The notes under the pieces are model-generated. The model was not told where the DNA came from. It did not search any database and worked only from the letters and a program-made list of their open reading frames with translations. A program made the position numbers and the translations under genes. This document shows positions 10,535 through 24,749 of a DNA stretch of 64,000 nt, one piece after another (position 1 is the stretch's first letter; each line of letters begins with the position of its first letter). Source of the stretch: Oikopleura dioica (taxonomy: Eukaryota > Chordata > Appendicularia > Copelata > Oikopleuridae); contig OU015568.1 of the NCBI GenBank assembly GCA_907165135.1, positions 15,511,208 to 15,575,207 on the forward strand. The letters run 5' to 3'.

Positions 10535-11308
10535 ATGAAGATCTACGGTTTTGTAGCATCCCCGCCATCAAGAGCTGTTGAGATTAGTAAGAGATACAGA
10601 ACCGATTTTATGAGAACGAGTCGTTTTTAGCTTGCAAGTTCGCAGGGGTGGAGTATGAGTTCGTAAGCCTCAACTTGATGAAGGGCGAGCACATGAACAA
10701 AGAGTTCCTTGCTATCAATCCCCGACACTGCATCCCAACAATCGTCGATGACGATTTGTCGCTCTGGGAGTCACGGGCAATTCAACAGTACATTGCCAAC
10801 CAGTATGCACCTGAATCGTCACTCTATCCTTCCGAAGCCAAGGCAAGGGCAAAGGTCGACTTTTGGCTAAACTGGGACATGGGATCAATGTACGCCGCCA
10901 TTGCAGCTGCTGTTTATCCAAAGGTTCGTCTCATTTTACAGACATATTTCGACTTATTCAATCATAAAGATGGGCTTTGCCCCTATTCCCGATGATCTTG
11001 CAGCGAAAGAAGCCAAGCTTGCGGAACAAATTCGATTTTTGGACGGATCAATTCCCTCTGGCAACTTCCTGACCGGAACGGACATTACAATCGCTGATAT
11101 CAGCATTGCTTGTGGGCTGACTATGCCCTGCCTTGTCAATCCTAACTTCCTCGATGATTTCGAAAATGTCAAAGCCTGGTTTGGACGAGTTGCTGCTTTG
11201 CCACAATTTGCTGGCGTTCATGGACAATTCCAAGAATTCGCTGCACAAATGATGGCTGCCAAAGCAGAGGAAGAAAAGAACAAGCCTCAAGTAAAAACTG
11301 CTTTTTGA
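10535..11308 (+). CDS. Glutathione S-transferase (theta/delta-like)
   Basis: Three exons (10535-10586, 10631-10923, 10970-11308) with GT-AG introns give about 227 residues, a usual GST length. The N-terminal thioredoxin-fold half has MKIYGFVASPPSRAVE, with a serine in the SPPSRAV position typical of serine-type GSTs, the cis-proline region HCIPTIVDDD and the glutathione-binding ESRAI. The helical half has the N-capping box and hydrophobic staple region TGTDITIADISIA. The tail is an Ala/Glu/Lys-rich extension after FAGVHGQF. GSTs conjugate glutathione to electrophiles in the cytosol. Assignment to theta, delta or a tunicate-specific class needs a tree. A TATA box lies just upstream. It is convergent with PRPF4B, only 74 bp away. 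Confidence 0.92.
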
Positions 11309-11381
11309 TGAATGAAACAAACATGCATAAAGAGAATTTGGGATTTCGTCGATTGGGTTTTTCGTGTATTGCGGTTAATGG

Positions 11382-15103
<3,722 letters not shown>

Positions 15104-15833
15104 TTGAAACTGTAATAATTAAAGTTCTACTAATCGAATTTATCTTTTTCCGCATGTTGTTCTGTAAAGAGTAAAGATATACCGAATTGGCGTCTAGCTC
15201 AACTGGCCGAGGATTCGAAGGGGAAGAGCTTGGAAAGGAGCTTCGCGTGAAAGACGACTAAAGACAGCGAGTCAGTCAAATTGAAAAAAAGACAGCAATA
15301 AATAAAAACGGTGAATAAATAAGTGAGCTGTAAATTGCGGTAAAAGCGACTGTAACTTGAATGACTGAAAATTCAAGCGTTATTTATTTACTATTTCATA
15401 GCCTTCGAGCTACAAGACACCGTCGAGAATCCATTCGCAATCTTAAAGTAAGATATAAAACCGTTGTTTCTTTCAAATAGTCGTTTGATAAAGGGCGGAA
15501 CGGAGCACCGATATTAATACATGTACGAGCTCTGTAGTACAGCAAGAAGGAGTCTCTGTATACAGTGATCTTGACTATCAGTATCAGCAGCGTTCGATTC
15601 TTCATTTTGTTAATTTCTTTCTTTTTTTTTGTTGTTATCTTGACCAATAGTTAGAAATACACATGGTTGTTCTTTGAATTGAAGTATCTGTCATCATATT
15701 ATCTTATCAGTAAGTGAAAGCTATGTAAAAGTGGAAGAGATGAAGAATGGCGAGAAAGGGTCGACTTGCATAGAAGCCGATACGAACAGTTTGACTTTTG
15801 AAATAACAGAAGCTCATAAATTATTTTGAATAT
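15104..15833. other. Spacer between FAF1 end and PRPF4B start
   Basis: This holds the 5' flank of PRPF4B. A weak minus-strand frame at 15605-15396 begins MKNRTLLILIVKI (leader-like) and runs 69 codons without a recognised domain. I do not support it as a gene. Confidence 0.4.
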
Positions 15834-18800
15834 TCATTCTTCCATTTCAGAATCGTCCGATTCATCTTCTTCGCTCTCGACGTTGGCTTCGACGACGAGG
15901 TTGTCTTGCTTGAGTCCGACTTCCTTGAGCGTCTTTGTTCTTTTCAGCGCTGAGATATCAGCTCTGGGTATTTGTCGAATAAGTCGGTGATCGGACTAAA
16001 TTTGACGATTAATTCAACTCTCGGTTGATCGAGTTTGAGTACCTCATGGAAGCCCTCAGCACCAATAAAGAGGAATAGCACAGCAAGTCGATCACTTTCC
16101 ATGAATCTTCTGGACAAGACTCGTCCATCGGGAAGCCGGAATCGAAGCTGGCAACTCTGATGATCATAAGATTAAATCCCCGATTAATATTTTAGCGTCT
16201 TACCCCTGCTGTACCAGCAGCAGGCTCTGGCGGAAGATTGTCCTCAGCTTGTTGTTGTTTCCGAAGATTTTCCCGCTCTTCTTTTTCGATCCTCTGTCTC
16301 TCGAGTTCGGCGGCAAGTTTTTCAGCCTCCAGCTTTTCCATTTTTTCTCTGTAATTATTAACAGCATTGACGCGTGATAAAATATGCATGGGAATACCTA
16401 TCGGCTCGCAAGGTCTGTTCATAAGCTGATTCTTGCTCCTTGACTTCGTTTTCACGCTGGAGCCGTTCATTTTCTGCCTTGATATCGTCTTCTTTTCGCG
16501 TCTCGTTGATTGTCAACGAGTTCATTAGAGAGTCGAGCATAGATGCGGGCGTTGCATTACCTTAAATTATGGATAGATAGAAGGCTAATCATCACCCCCT
16601 TTTTCTTACTTTTCTCAGTGCTAATGACCTCGTGATATGCACTTCGGCCAGTGCCAATTATAAATAAGGGGAACTGGTCAGGCGACATTCGGCGAATTTG
16701 CGAAGTAATATTACCGCTTTGGAACATTCGGTCGAGCTAGAAAAACGATAGGAACCTTGAGAAACTCACTGTTTTTGACTCACTGTATTTAAAAGACGAT
16801 CTCTGTTGAGGTAGTTGGTCATATCATAAGCCCATGCGACACAGTTCGCGTTGATGAAATCGCTGATTTGTTGGGAGCAAAGGATTTGCGAGCAGAAGAT
16901 GTTGGCTGATATACTCTTTTCGTTGTGGATGTAGATTGCTACGAAATTAATCAAAACGTGCTAATAAAAAATGGACGAACCTAAGAGACGTCTATCCGCC
17001 ACTTTGACTCGGCTGCCGTACGCTTCTGCCGCTGCGTCTTCTATAATAGTGTCAGATAAATGATAATTCTAGATTTTAGCAAACCGCATCTTCCGATGAA
17101 GAATTGAGGGCCTTTGTTGCCGAAACGTCTTCTGAATTCCACCTGAAGCTCTGTCGTTGCGACGATCCAGTCGTCCGTATTCGATTGAACTAAAGATTTC
17201 AATGAAAAAATGAACCCTTCAGTCAGTTTTAAATTGAATGCTCTGTGAGATCTCGTACTTAGACACTCCTGATTCCTCCTTCCAAAAGAGCTTGGTTCTG
17301 GTTCTTCAAACGCGTCTCCGTAGTCGTCGTAGTCATCGCCATCATCATCGTCATCATCATCAGTGTCCTCCGAGTCGGAGTCGTGTATCGTCACTGGTGC
17401 TTCTTGACGACTGCTCGTCGTTGCGCGGTTTGTGGAAGGTCTGTTTGAAGGCGTGTAAGCAGGAATAGCAGGGCGCGTGTCGGAAACTTCGAGGATGAGC
17501 TCGTAGCCCTCCAACTCGAGTTCCCACAGAGCATTCTACAAAATTACGTTACTCACTCAAATTGCCTTTGATGCCAGCTTTCTTGCGGCGCGCCATTTCC
17601 GCCGCATAACGCTTTTTATACGCTTCAGCTTTTCGGCGCTTTTCAGCCAAGCTTTTCGCTTTGGCTTGTTCTCGCTCGCTGACTGTTCTAACTCGTCGCT
17701 TTTCCTCCTTTTCTACGAAAAAAAATGATAAGAAAAGTGAATTCTAGAGGACATTTCAACCCTTTTCTTTTATCATAGCTCGCTGACGAGCAGATCCTCC
17801 TTTAGTAGTGGCGCCTTTGGCAGCCTTGGAGCTTTTCGCTGGGTTCGACAACCTGTGTAGAAACCTGAGTCAGGAGCCTGAAGGATAGTGATTAAAAAGG
17901 CGCTCAGTGGCTTTTCAACCCTAACCCTAAAGTGATGAAAAAAGATTGAGATTATAGTTCTGGTTTGCCGTTTCCAGACCCTGACTCAGGTTTCTACACA
18001 GGTTGCCGAGCCCCGCCTTCTGGCATTGGATGCAGCAGATTTAGTGCGCTTTCCAGCCATGGTTACTTTTTGTAATCTTCCTTGATTTCAACTAACTTTT
18101 CAACCCCAAAAATCCTGCAAAATATCCTCCGTTCTAGAAAAAGAACTGTACTTACTGAATCAGAGGACGATCTCGGCCAACCTCTCCATTTTTGTCTATT
18201 CGGAGGGATGAGCGTTAATGAGTAGACGTCTTCTTTGATTGAGGCGATTTTCTTACGCCCGGGGTACTTGAGCTGGTGGTCTTCTTGCTGGTCGATATCG
18301 GCGATTTTGAGCGTGAAATGGCGGTCTTTGCGTTCTTCTCGAAGTCGGTTGGTGGCTGGTAGAGGGGCAGGAGAGGGGTCGATGTGGATAAGGTTGACAA
18401 CTGATGGCAGGTTCAGAATACTGAAATAATGAAAAACCAATTCGTTTTCCGTATTTTTACCTTAGAGGAAGATCATTATCCGGCTGTCCTCCACTCGGCC
18501 AGCCAGTGAACTTCACAGGATCGTCTGGGCGTAAGTTGCAAGTGCTTTTTGCGATTTCTAGCACCGTTCCAACATGGACTTCTTCGTCCACTTGCACTTC
18601 TTTGTCTTGCCCGTTAGAGAGGTGGATGATGAATTTGATCTCGCGACTGACTCTTGGAGGCCGCGATGGGCGAACTTCTTCGACTTCTGGCGGGTTGAAG
18701 TGTTCAGAAATCGCGCTAAAATCGACATGAAAAACTTTGAAAAAAGAATAAAAGCATACGCTTCGAGATTCCAGTTGTGCTTCTCAAGAATCGCCAATGC

Positions 18801-18863
18801 TTTCACAATATCATCGGTGGCGGTGAAGGACTGAAACTGCGCTATCGCCAAGTCCTTGTCCAT
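15834..18863 (-). CDS. FAF1: FAS-associated factor 1 (UBA-UBX protein)
   Basis: The start at 18863 opens a UBA domain (MDKDLAIAQFQSFTATDD, HNWNLEAA). Next come two ubiquitin-like blocks: IKFIIHLSNGQDKEVQV to VKFTGWP, and FTLKIADIDQQEDHQLKY to WRGWP, completed by LWELELEGYELILEVSD. An acidic run (DSDSEDTDDDDDDDGDDYDD) follows. The UAS thioredoxin-like domain has QFFIG, YIHNEKSISANIFCSQILC, VAWAYDMT and MSPDQFPLFIIGTG. Then come a long charged coiled coil and a C-terminal UBX domain (CQLRFRLPDGRVLSRRF). The stop is TGA at 15834. FAF1 binds ubiquitin chains and, by UBX, the segregase p97/VCP, linking substrates to degradation. All domains are in the canonical order. The intron between the two halves of the second ubiquitin-like domain (17536-18154) contains another gene. 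Confidence 0.95.
17549..18060 (-). CDS. Lys/Arg-rich small protein nested in FAF1 intron, same strand
   Basis: The ATG at 18060 begins MAGKRTKSAASNARRRG. After a 177-bp MITE the frame resumes as NPAKSSKAAKGATTKGGSAR, QRAMIKEK. A GT-AG intron with an in-frame join leads to KEEKRRVRTVSEREQAKAKS, AEKRRKAEAYKKRYAAEMAR and GIKGNLSE, stop at 17549. The product is about 100 residues, very basic, helical in its second half and probably nuclear. FAF1 splices exactly over this interval (SSSDS to NALWEL, phase 0), so the two genes share strand and locus. A canonical splice of the MITE does not keep the frame; a GA-AG border would. It could instead be an alternative first exon set, since a GTGAGT donor sits right at its end. 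Confidence 0.55.
17839..18015. mobile_element. MITE copy A (CTGGGTTCGACAAC family)
   Basis: 177 bp. The left end CTGGGTTCGACAACCTG is matched by the inverted right end (CAGGTTGCCGAGCCCCG), with inner AACCTGAGTCAGG/CCTGACTCAGGTT arms. The flanks GCTTTTCG and CCTTCTGG are a 5/8 match, possibly an old target duplication. It lies within the gene nested in FAF1. Confidence 0.75.
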
Positions 18864-19134
18864 TTTTAAATTCTAATTCACGATTTCTTGCTTCTCTGAA
18901 AAAAATGAATGTTTTCCCTTTTTTTCTCTCATTCGACAAAAGTGGCAAGACAAGACGTAAAAACAAAAATATCTAGAGCTTTTTCCAACCCATTTTCTCT
19001 GTAATTTTGAAAAGGCGTCTGATGATAGAAAAATGACGGGTCATTTGAGTGTGAAACCGAAAGTTTCAGTTCTTTCAGTTGGTTGCGCAATACAGGAATG
19101 TTCGAGAGCCTCCAGGCAGAGTTTGAGAAAGAGC

Positions 19135-19139
19135 AAAAA
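19135..19139 (-). terminator. Pol III terminator of tRNA-Lys
   Basis: Five Ts on the minus strand, four bases after the tRNA 3' end. Confidence 0.7.
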
Positions 19140-19143
19140 GTCG

Positions 19144-19216
19144 CGCCCGATGTGGGACTCGAACCCACGACCGTTGGATTAAAAGTCCAACGCTCTACCG
19201 ACTGAGCTAACCGGGC
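19144..19216 (-). tRNA. tRNA-Lys (anticodon TTT)
   Basis: 73 nt read on the minus strand. The acceptor stem pairs GCCCGGT with the ATCGGGC end, with one G-T pair. The D-arm has TAGCTCAGTCGGTAGA (box A). The anticodon stem-loop TTGGACTTTTAATCCAA gives TTT. The T-arm has GGGTTCGAGTCCC (box B). There is no intron, and the discriminator base is G. It sits 280 bp before FAF1 on the same strand. Confidence 0.97.
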
Positions 19217-19789
19217 TCTGCTGGCCAGCACGAATGGGTACATTATGAATACCATTTTTTCGAAAAAATTGGTTCGAGAAAATTCCAGCCTTTTCTTGAG
19301 CTCTTTTTAACAAGAAATTTGCGATTTTTATTAATTTTTTCGGTGTTTCCTTGAATTCTATCATGTTATTATTCGAAGAGATGAGACTTTTTGGTGTAAT
19401 AATGTTTAATTTGCTAAATTCTATTTACAACTGTTACAGTCAAGGATAGGTGTTGCTCCATTCTTTCTTTTCTTTTGCTTCAACAAGGAGTTGCACAGGA
19501 GTTAGTTCAGGGTTTTAAGGAAAGATAGAGCAATTTCGAATCGTCTATTTTGAGCTTTAAAATAATTGCGAAGGAAATATAAAAATTACTTGAGAAAGGT
19601 CAATAATTTAGTTGTTGCTTTCAGAAAGAATAGTCAGGGATAAATTACTGTAATTGAAAGTGATAGGAGATAGTAATTGACTAATTATTTTAAATTTTAC
19701 TAAGATTCTTGTTGCTTTGATAAAATTGGACACATGGGTGATGGCGTGGCAGGGCGATCGGCAGTAGTAAGTTCGGAAAGGAAAGGACT
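19217..19789. other. Intergenic, no gene seen
   Basis: An AT-rich spacer between the tRNA and the next minus-strand gene. No repeat or frame stood out. Confidence 0.6.
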
Positions 19790-22058
19790 TTAGGACGTTT
19801 TGTCTTCACCTTCTTCTCCAGGTATTTTGGGCGGAGGCATACTCATGATCGTGTTGTATTCTTCGAGTGCAAGTTTATTAACTTCGAGAAGGTAGTTTTC
19901 GAGAATTTCTCCTTTCTTCGGCCCCTCGGAGAACCTAAAAACGGATGAAAATGAAGATAAAGAAGAGGAAAACCTTGGGTAATCAGTGATTCTATCGATT
20001 TCGCTCCAGCAGTCCTCAATATCCGTCAGCCACTTGTTGATGTCCTCCGTTTTCATGCCTCCCTTTCGATCGTCCTCGTCCGAGTCATCTTCTTCCTCCA
20101 TCAATTCCACGATCTGCTGCTGACCTGAAGACATAGAAGACTCAAAACACGCTCTAAAGAAACAAGTTCTTACCAAGACGAAGTCGTTTGATATTATTCT
20201 TCGTCGCTCTAATCACGGCCATATTCGCCAAATTCAACTTTTTCACGTGCGAGAATCGATTTGGATCGTCGATATTAACCGTTCTCGTAAAGTTCGGCCT
20301 CCGTTCGTCAATCCTAACTTGTGACTGCTGCCGCTCCTCTGGTGCGTCTTTCATTCTCGGGAGCGCGTTCAAAAGCAGCGTTTTGAGCTCGTTGTGCTTG
20401 TGCGGATCGACGTTTGGCGTTTTCTCGTTGAGAACAGATCTGGGAATTGAAAATTCTACGGTTGGGTTGTAGTCTTTGTCGCGCGTTCGACGGAGTTCTT
20501 TGCCTTCGAGGAAATCTTTCGACAGATAGAGGTCTAAATAATTCAGTGATGCTTCTGTTTGCGCCTGTAATTCAGTATGTACCTTCGCTTCTAAGAATAT
20601 TCATCAGGCAATTCTCGTAATGCTCCTCGAAGGTGGGATCCGCAGGCGGATGAATTTTTACGTTATTCTTATCGATAAGCAGGATCGCTTCGGCGAACGA
20701 GAGGCCTTTTAGCAGTTTTGCGCCATTATCTTTCGCCGCAGCGGCTTGAAGTAACATCATTAATTGCGCTTCTTTGTTGAGTTGTTCTATTCTTAACTTT
20801 TCTTGTACATTTGGATCTGCGCGATCTAATTTGCGGACCTAAATTGGGTAGTTGAAATCAAGGAAGAGAATTGGTTTTGCCCAGGGATCGCCAACTTGTG
20901 TAGAAACCTGAGTCAGGGTCCCGAACATTTATCATCTCAAATTGAGATTCTCCATCCATTGCACGACTTCTGGCGAAGCCGCTTTATCAAAGCGCTTTGA
21001 CAGTCCTGACTCAGGTTTTTTCACAGGTTGCGTGCCGGGTTTCCACTTACTTTTGGACTTGGAACATAAGGGACTGGTGCTTTTTCTTGCGGCTGTTGCG
21101 AAACTACTCTAGTTGAAGGTGGCGTCTGCGGAACTAAAATTTCAGGGATTTGAGTTGCATGAACTTGTGGAAGTGTGAGAGGTTGAAGGTTAAGCTGTGG
21201 TCGCGGCTTATCCGGAGCTGGTTGCTTCGGCGGCTGATTCGAGGAGGATAAGTTAGTTGAGTTTTGATTAGGCACGGTTGTAGACGGCGCGGCTGGAGGG
21301 TTCGCAGCGGCGTCACTTGCAGCTTGCCGCTTTTGCTTCTCTTCTCGAATCGCTTCGGCGAGTATTTCGTCCATTTTTACGAAGATTTCATATTCCGAGA
21401 TGACGTCGATGAATTTTTTCAAAAGCTAAAAAATCATAGGCATTTTGTTTTTCATTTTTTCGTACCTGTGGAATTTGACTGTATCTAGTATGGCTAATTC
21501 TAGTGGCGATTTGTTGAACAGTTTGATGATGCCCTTTTTGACTGTGGGTCATTTTTTGGAGTTGCAAAATGATGTCGTGATTAATATTCCAATTCGCCCG
21601 ATAATCTTTGTGAAAGTACTTGTCTTCGTGTTGTATATTCATGCTCAGATTGCCCATCATATGTTGAACGGCTTCGTAAGACGGATCAAGTGGATTCACC
21701 CCCGGCCCATCGTGGTCAAGAGGGTGTGGATGGACAAGGTCAATTTCTCGATTGGCTCTTTGAACTTGTGTGAATTCTTTGATGTTGCTAAGCGGCGTGA
21801 AGATAATGAAGAAAAAACCGGGGATCGAATCGTCTGGCATCATGTTACTCACTGCGTCCCAGTTCAGCAAGTCCCTCAGACGGCCTTGATCCGATTTCAC
21901 CAAAAAGACAATCATTTTTGAAGTCGTGACTTCAGAAAGACAAGCTCGTGTATCGCGATCGAAGACTTTGTTGATGTTTTCTTGGTTCTCAGGGGAATCT
22001 ATAAAACTTTGTCAGACAGGGGTTGAAAAACCATAACTCAAGAAAATTGTCCCGCCAT
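19790..22058 (-). CDS. Conserved-looking nuclear-type protein, unidentified
   Basis: The start ATG at 22058 (MAGQFS) joins YSPENQENINKVFDRDTRAC only through a 41-bp GA-AG intron (21999-22039). Then come VKSDQGRLRDLLNWD, a GT-AG intron, QRANREIDLVHPHPLDHDGP, IATRISHTRYSQIPQ and LLKKFIDVISEYEIFVKMDE. A Pro/Gln/Asn-rich linker (about 21060-21330) is followed by DPNVQEKLRIEQLNKEAQL, PADPTFEEHYENCLMNIL, KDFLEGKELRRTRDKDYNPT, RRPNFTRTVNIDDP and the acidic QQIVELMEEEDDSDEDDR. The end is ENYLLEVNKLALEEYNTIM with stop TAA at 19790. There is no signal or membrane helix. The composition suggests a scaffold or transcription-complex subunit, but I do not recognise the family. One intron holds MITE copy B. 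Confidence 0.75.
20882..21039. mobile_element. MITE copy B
   Basis: The left end CAGGGATCGCCAAC leads into GTGTAGAAACCTGAGTCAGG; the right arm has CCTGACTCAGGTTTTT. The ends are degenerate. It lies in a GT-AG intron of the 19790-22058 gene, next to a TTGAAATCAAGGAAGA motif at 20852-20867. Confidence 0.7.
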
Positions 22059-22312
22059 TGGATTTTTTACTTCTTTACTAGGTCAGTGGTAAAGGTGTTT
22101 ACCTTGCTCCAAATCATGTATTCTCCTTTCACATTTTTACATCATTGACAAAAAATGTTCTAGGTTAACATGTACAGGAGTGAACTTATGTTAATTATTT
22201 TTGTAGCTCTCCGGCTCCATAAGGAGGGCAGTATGGAAGGTTTTCTCTAGAATAGCTATTTTCAATCAAATGAATTTCCCACGAGTGGAGCTTCAAAAAC
22301 CTCAACTCAAAA

Positions 22313-22596
22313 ATGAAATTCTTTTCAAGTCTCGGCCGAATCGTCCGATCATCCCAACGAACTTTGGAGTCCCGACTTCGGGAGAACCTCATTATCGAGA
22401 AAAATCTCCGAGAGCAAGCTGCAAGAAAGGTAATTTACAGAATACTATCGTTGTCAAACTAAGCTCAAACTAGGGCGGCCAGAACAAGCCAAAGAAAATC
22501 GAGCAACTGGTCGAAGAAACTATCAACGCTGAGAAAGCAAACGATGTTTTCAAGGCCGAGAAAAAACACCAACGAATCTACAAAGTCGAACCATGA
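22313..22596 (+). CDS. Small basic protein with mitochondrial-type leader
   Basis: Two exons (22313-22429 and 22474-22596) joined in phase 0 by a 44-bp GT-AG intron encode 79 residues. They start MKFFSSLGRIVRSSQRTLES, an Arg/Ser-rich amphipathic start without acidic residues typical of mitochondrial import signals. The rest is a charged helix (REQAARKGGQNKPKKIEQLV, EETINAEKANDVFKAEKK, end RIYKVEP). It could be a small mitochondrial ribosomal or assembly factor; no family is recognised. It is divergent from the 22058 gene and convergent with the RS-rich gene. Confidence 0.6.
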
Positions 22597-22720
22597 GAAT
22601 GAACTTACTCTGAATATACGCCGGGTAACACGACCACATCCCTGCAAAACTCTTGTGCATTGATTTCTTCGGCTGTTTTTGGGATTAAATCTTGTTCAAA
22701 ATTCATTTCACAAAAATTAA

Positions 22721-24749
22721 TCAATAAATTCTACATATACGGTATTTTATCCGATCCTTTGTAATTGTGACATTAAGTTTAATGATTTCCGAACTCAAAT
22801 CGTTGAAAAGAAGTGGCTTTAGCTTCGAAAAACGCAAGTAACACTCGCTGATGAGGAGCATGTCGGGATCCGTGTAGTGCATCAACGAAGCATCAATTTC
22901 ATCCTCCCCGAATGCGAGTTTTCCGCTCCAGTACGTTATCGCTTTCTTTGGAAAGAAACGTTATTTATACTTTATAAATGGCTTTTCCTACTCTTTTCGC
23001 GCTGACGCGTTCGAGGCGGGTTTTAACATATTCTCTGCAGAAATGATCCTTTCTTCCGTCAGCCATTTGTGCAGGATTGGGGGAAGCAAGTGGGACTGTC
23101 AGAAGATTTTGATTCGCGTTTGGCACTTTGTTGAATTGTTCCGAATGGCGTCTCGCCAATTCCGGTCGTCCGGGTGGACCTGGCGGGGAGATATGCGCTG
23201 CGCTACTATGAGGTGAGCCTTGGAAACCAGGTGAGTTAGGAAAGCCGCCAGTTGATGGAAATCGACCTCTATTCGGCGTGAAACCGTCGTTCGGCGGACC
23301 GCGCTGATGAGGTCCTCTTGGAAAGTTGTCCGGCGTCGGTAATCCGTCGGGAGACATCACATGCGAATTCGGAGTGGACATGCTTCGATCCATTCCAGGA
23401 CGAGGTCCTCGAGGATTTTGCATTTGACCGTTTCCATGCGGCATGCGCATGTTGTTATAATGCGGATGTCCATACGACCCTTGGTGCGGATGATAGCCTG
23501 GTCGCATCGGCATCCTATGATTCGGTCGGTATCCACCCGACGGCCCGCCCGGGTAATTATTTCCGTGATAATGACCGTTACTCGGTGGTACTCGATTTTG
23601 ATGCCCGTCGAAGCCATTTTGACCGTGACCGTCGCTGGGATTCTGGTTGTTGTAGGAAGAATTCATGTCTTGACTGTACGAAGACCCCCTTCTCTCATAG
23701 TTTGGCGGCCCATCGAAGCTATTCTCCCCAGGCCAGCGCTTGTCATTCGAAGAAACTGAACCTCTGCGATCATCCTGATCGTACTTTTCTTTTCTGTCTC
23801 GGTGGTGACTATCTCGTCTCCTGTAATCTTCGTCTCGCCGAGATTCGCGGTAATCATCATCTCGTCGCTCTTTTTTTATTCTGTACCCATCATCGCGATC
23901 CCTGTGAGACCCTCCTCGATGTTCTCTTTCTCGACTTCTGTCTCTTTTGTCGCGGTGGTATCTGTCTCTATCTCGGTCCCTATGATCGCGATGATCGCGA
24001 TCTCGCTCACGACTTCTGTCTCCTCTTCTGTCACTAGGACTTCTACTCCTTGAGCGTCGTTCTGATTTGACGACAGCGCTTTCTTGTTCCCTCGAATATC
24101 GTTTCTTTGGAGCAGGAGGTGGAGGCGCTTTCTGATCTCGGTAAGAAATGACGGCGAGCGGATAACACCATTGGTTGGAGAAATCTCTTTCTGTATGGAT
24201 CCATGTGTACGATGTTCCTTGAATATGCTGCTGCTCGCGTTTGACATATTCTACGATGACCAGGAATCCGTCAAGCGTTGGATTGCGCTTACGAGTTGGG
24301 CAAAAGGCGAAGATCGTTTCTAGTTTTGGAATTTTGCAAAGAAACGTCCCACGGTCCGGCTTGCATCGAACATCTCCTTTGAACTCGATGTGCTGTTTGA
24401 TTCCCTCGTGGTAATTCGAAGCAGTCAATCCTCGATCGACAGCGTCTTCGAGTCCTTCCAAGTCGAGGCGCTCGATGACGATGAAGCCATAGTCTTTTTT
24501 GGCGCTACGGGATTTCGAGCAAAATTCTACCGCTCGACGAGAGAGTCGTTTTACTTTCCCAAAAGCTAAAGAACACCATTTTATTGGGCTAAAGAGAATA
24601 AGCTTGTACTTACAGAGATTATTATTTTCCTTATTCTTTTCATCGAAATATCCTCCCTTGAGCTTGTCCCCAACTTTATCGAGGACTTCCTTTTTCCACC
24701 AGGGATCGGAAGGCTCAATATCTTCAATATGTCTGAATGCTTTGAACAT
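22721..24749 (-). CDS. RS-rich and Gly/Pro/His/Asn-rich protein, unidentified
   Basis: From the ATG at 24749 (MFKAFRHIEDIEPSDPWWKK) one GT-AG intron leads to FGKVKRLSRRAVEFCSKS. A probable folded region follows (DYGFIVIERLDLEGLEDAVD, NPTLDGFLVIVEYVKREQQ, TWIHTERDFSNQWCYP). A long Arg/Ser/Asp/His repeat region (RSRSRSPSDRRGDRSRERDR and similar, about 23750-24070) is next, then a low-complexity Gly/Pro/Asn/His tail. One frame ends at TAA 22965. However, a 25-bp GT-AG gap (22942-22966) would add AITYWSGKLAFGEDEIDASL, HYTDPDMLLISECYLRFSK and more, ending at TGA 22721. That extra block is clearly coding-like. The RS arm suggests a role in RNA processing. An upstream frame (SRKWTGKGASVK) may extend the start. 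Confidence 0.7.

Noticed and set aside
15396..15647. Short minus-strand leader-like frame as a secreted peptide gene
   Set aside because: A hydrophobic start alone is not enough; no cysteine pattern, family or convincing splice.
17920..17935. CCCTAACCCTAA as a telomeric repeat
   Set aside because: Only two units inside a MITE loop; no array.
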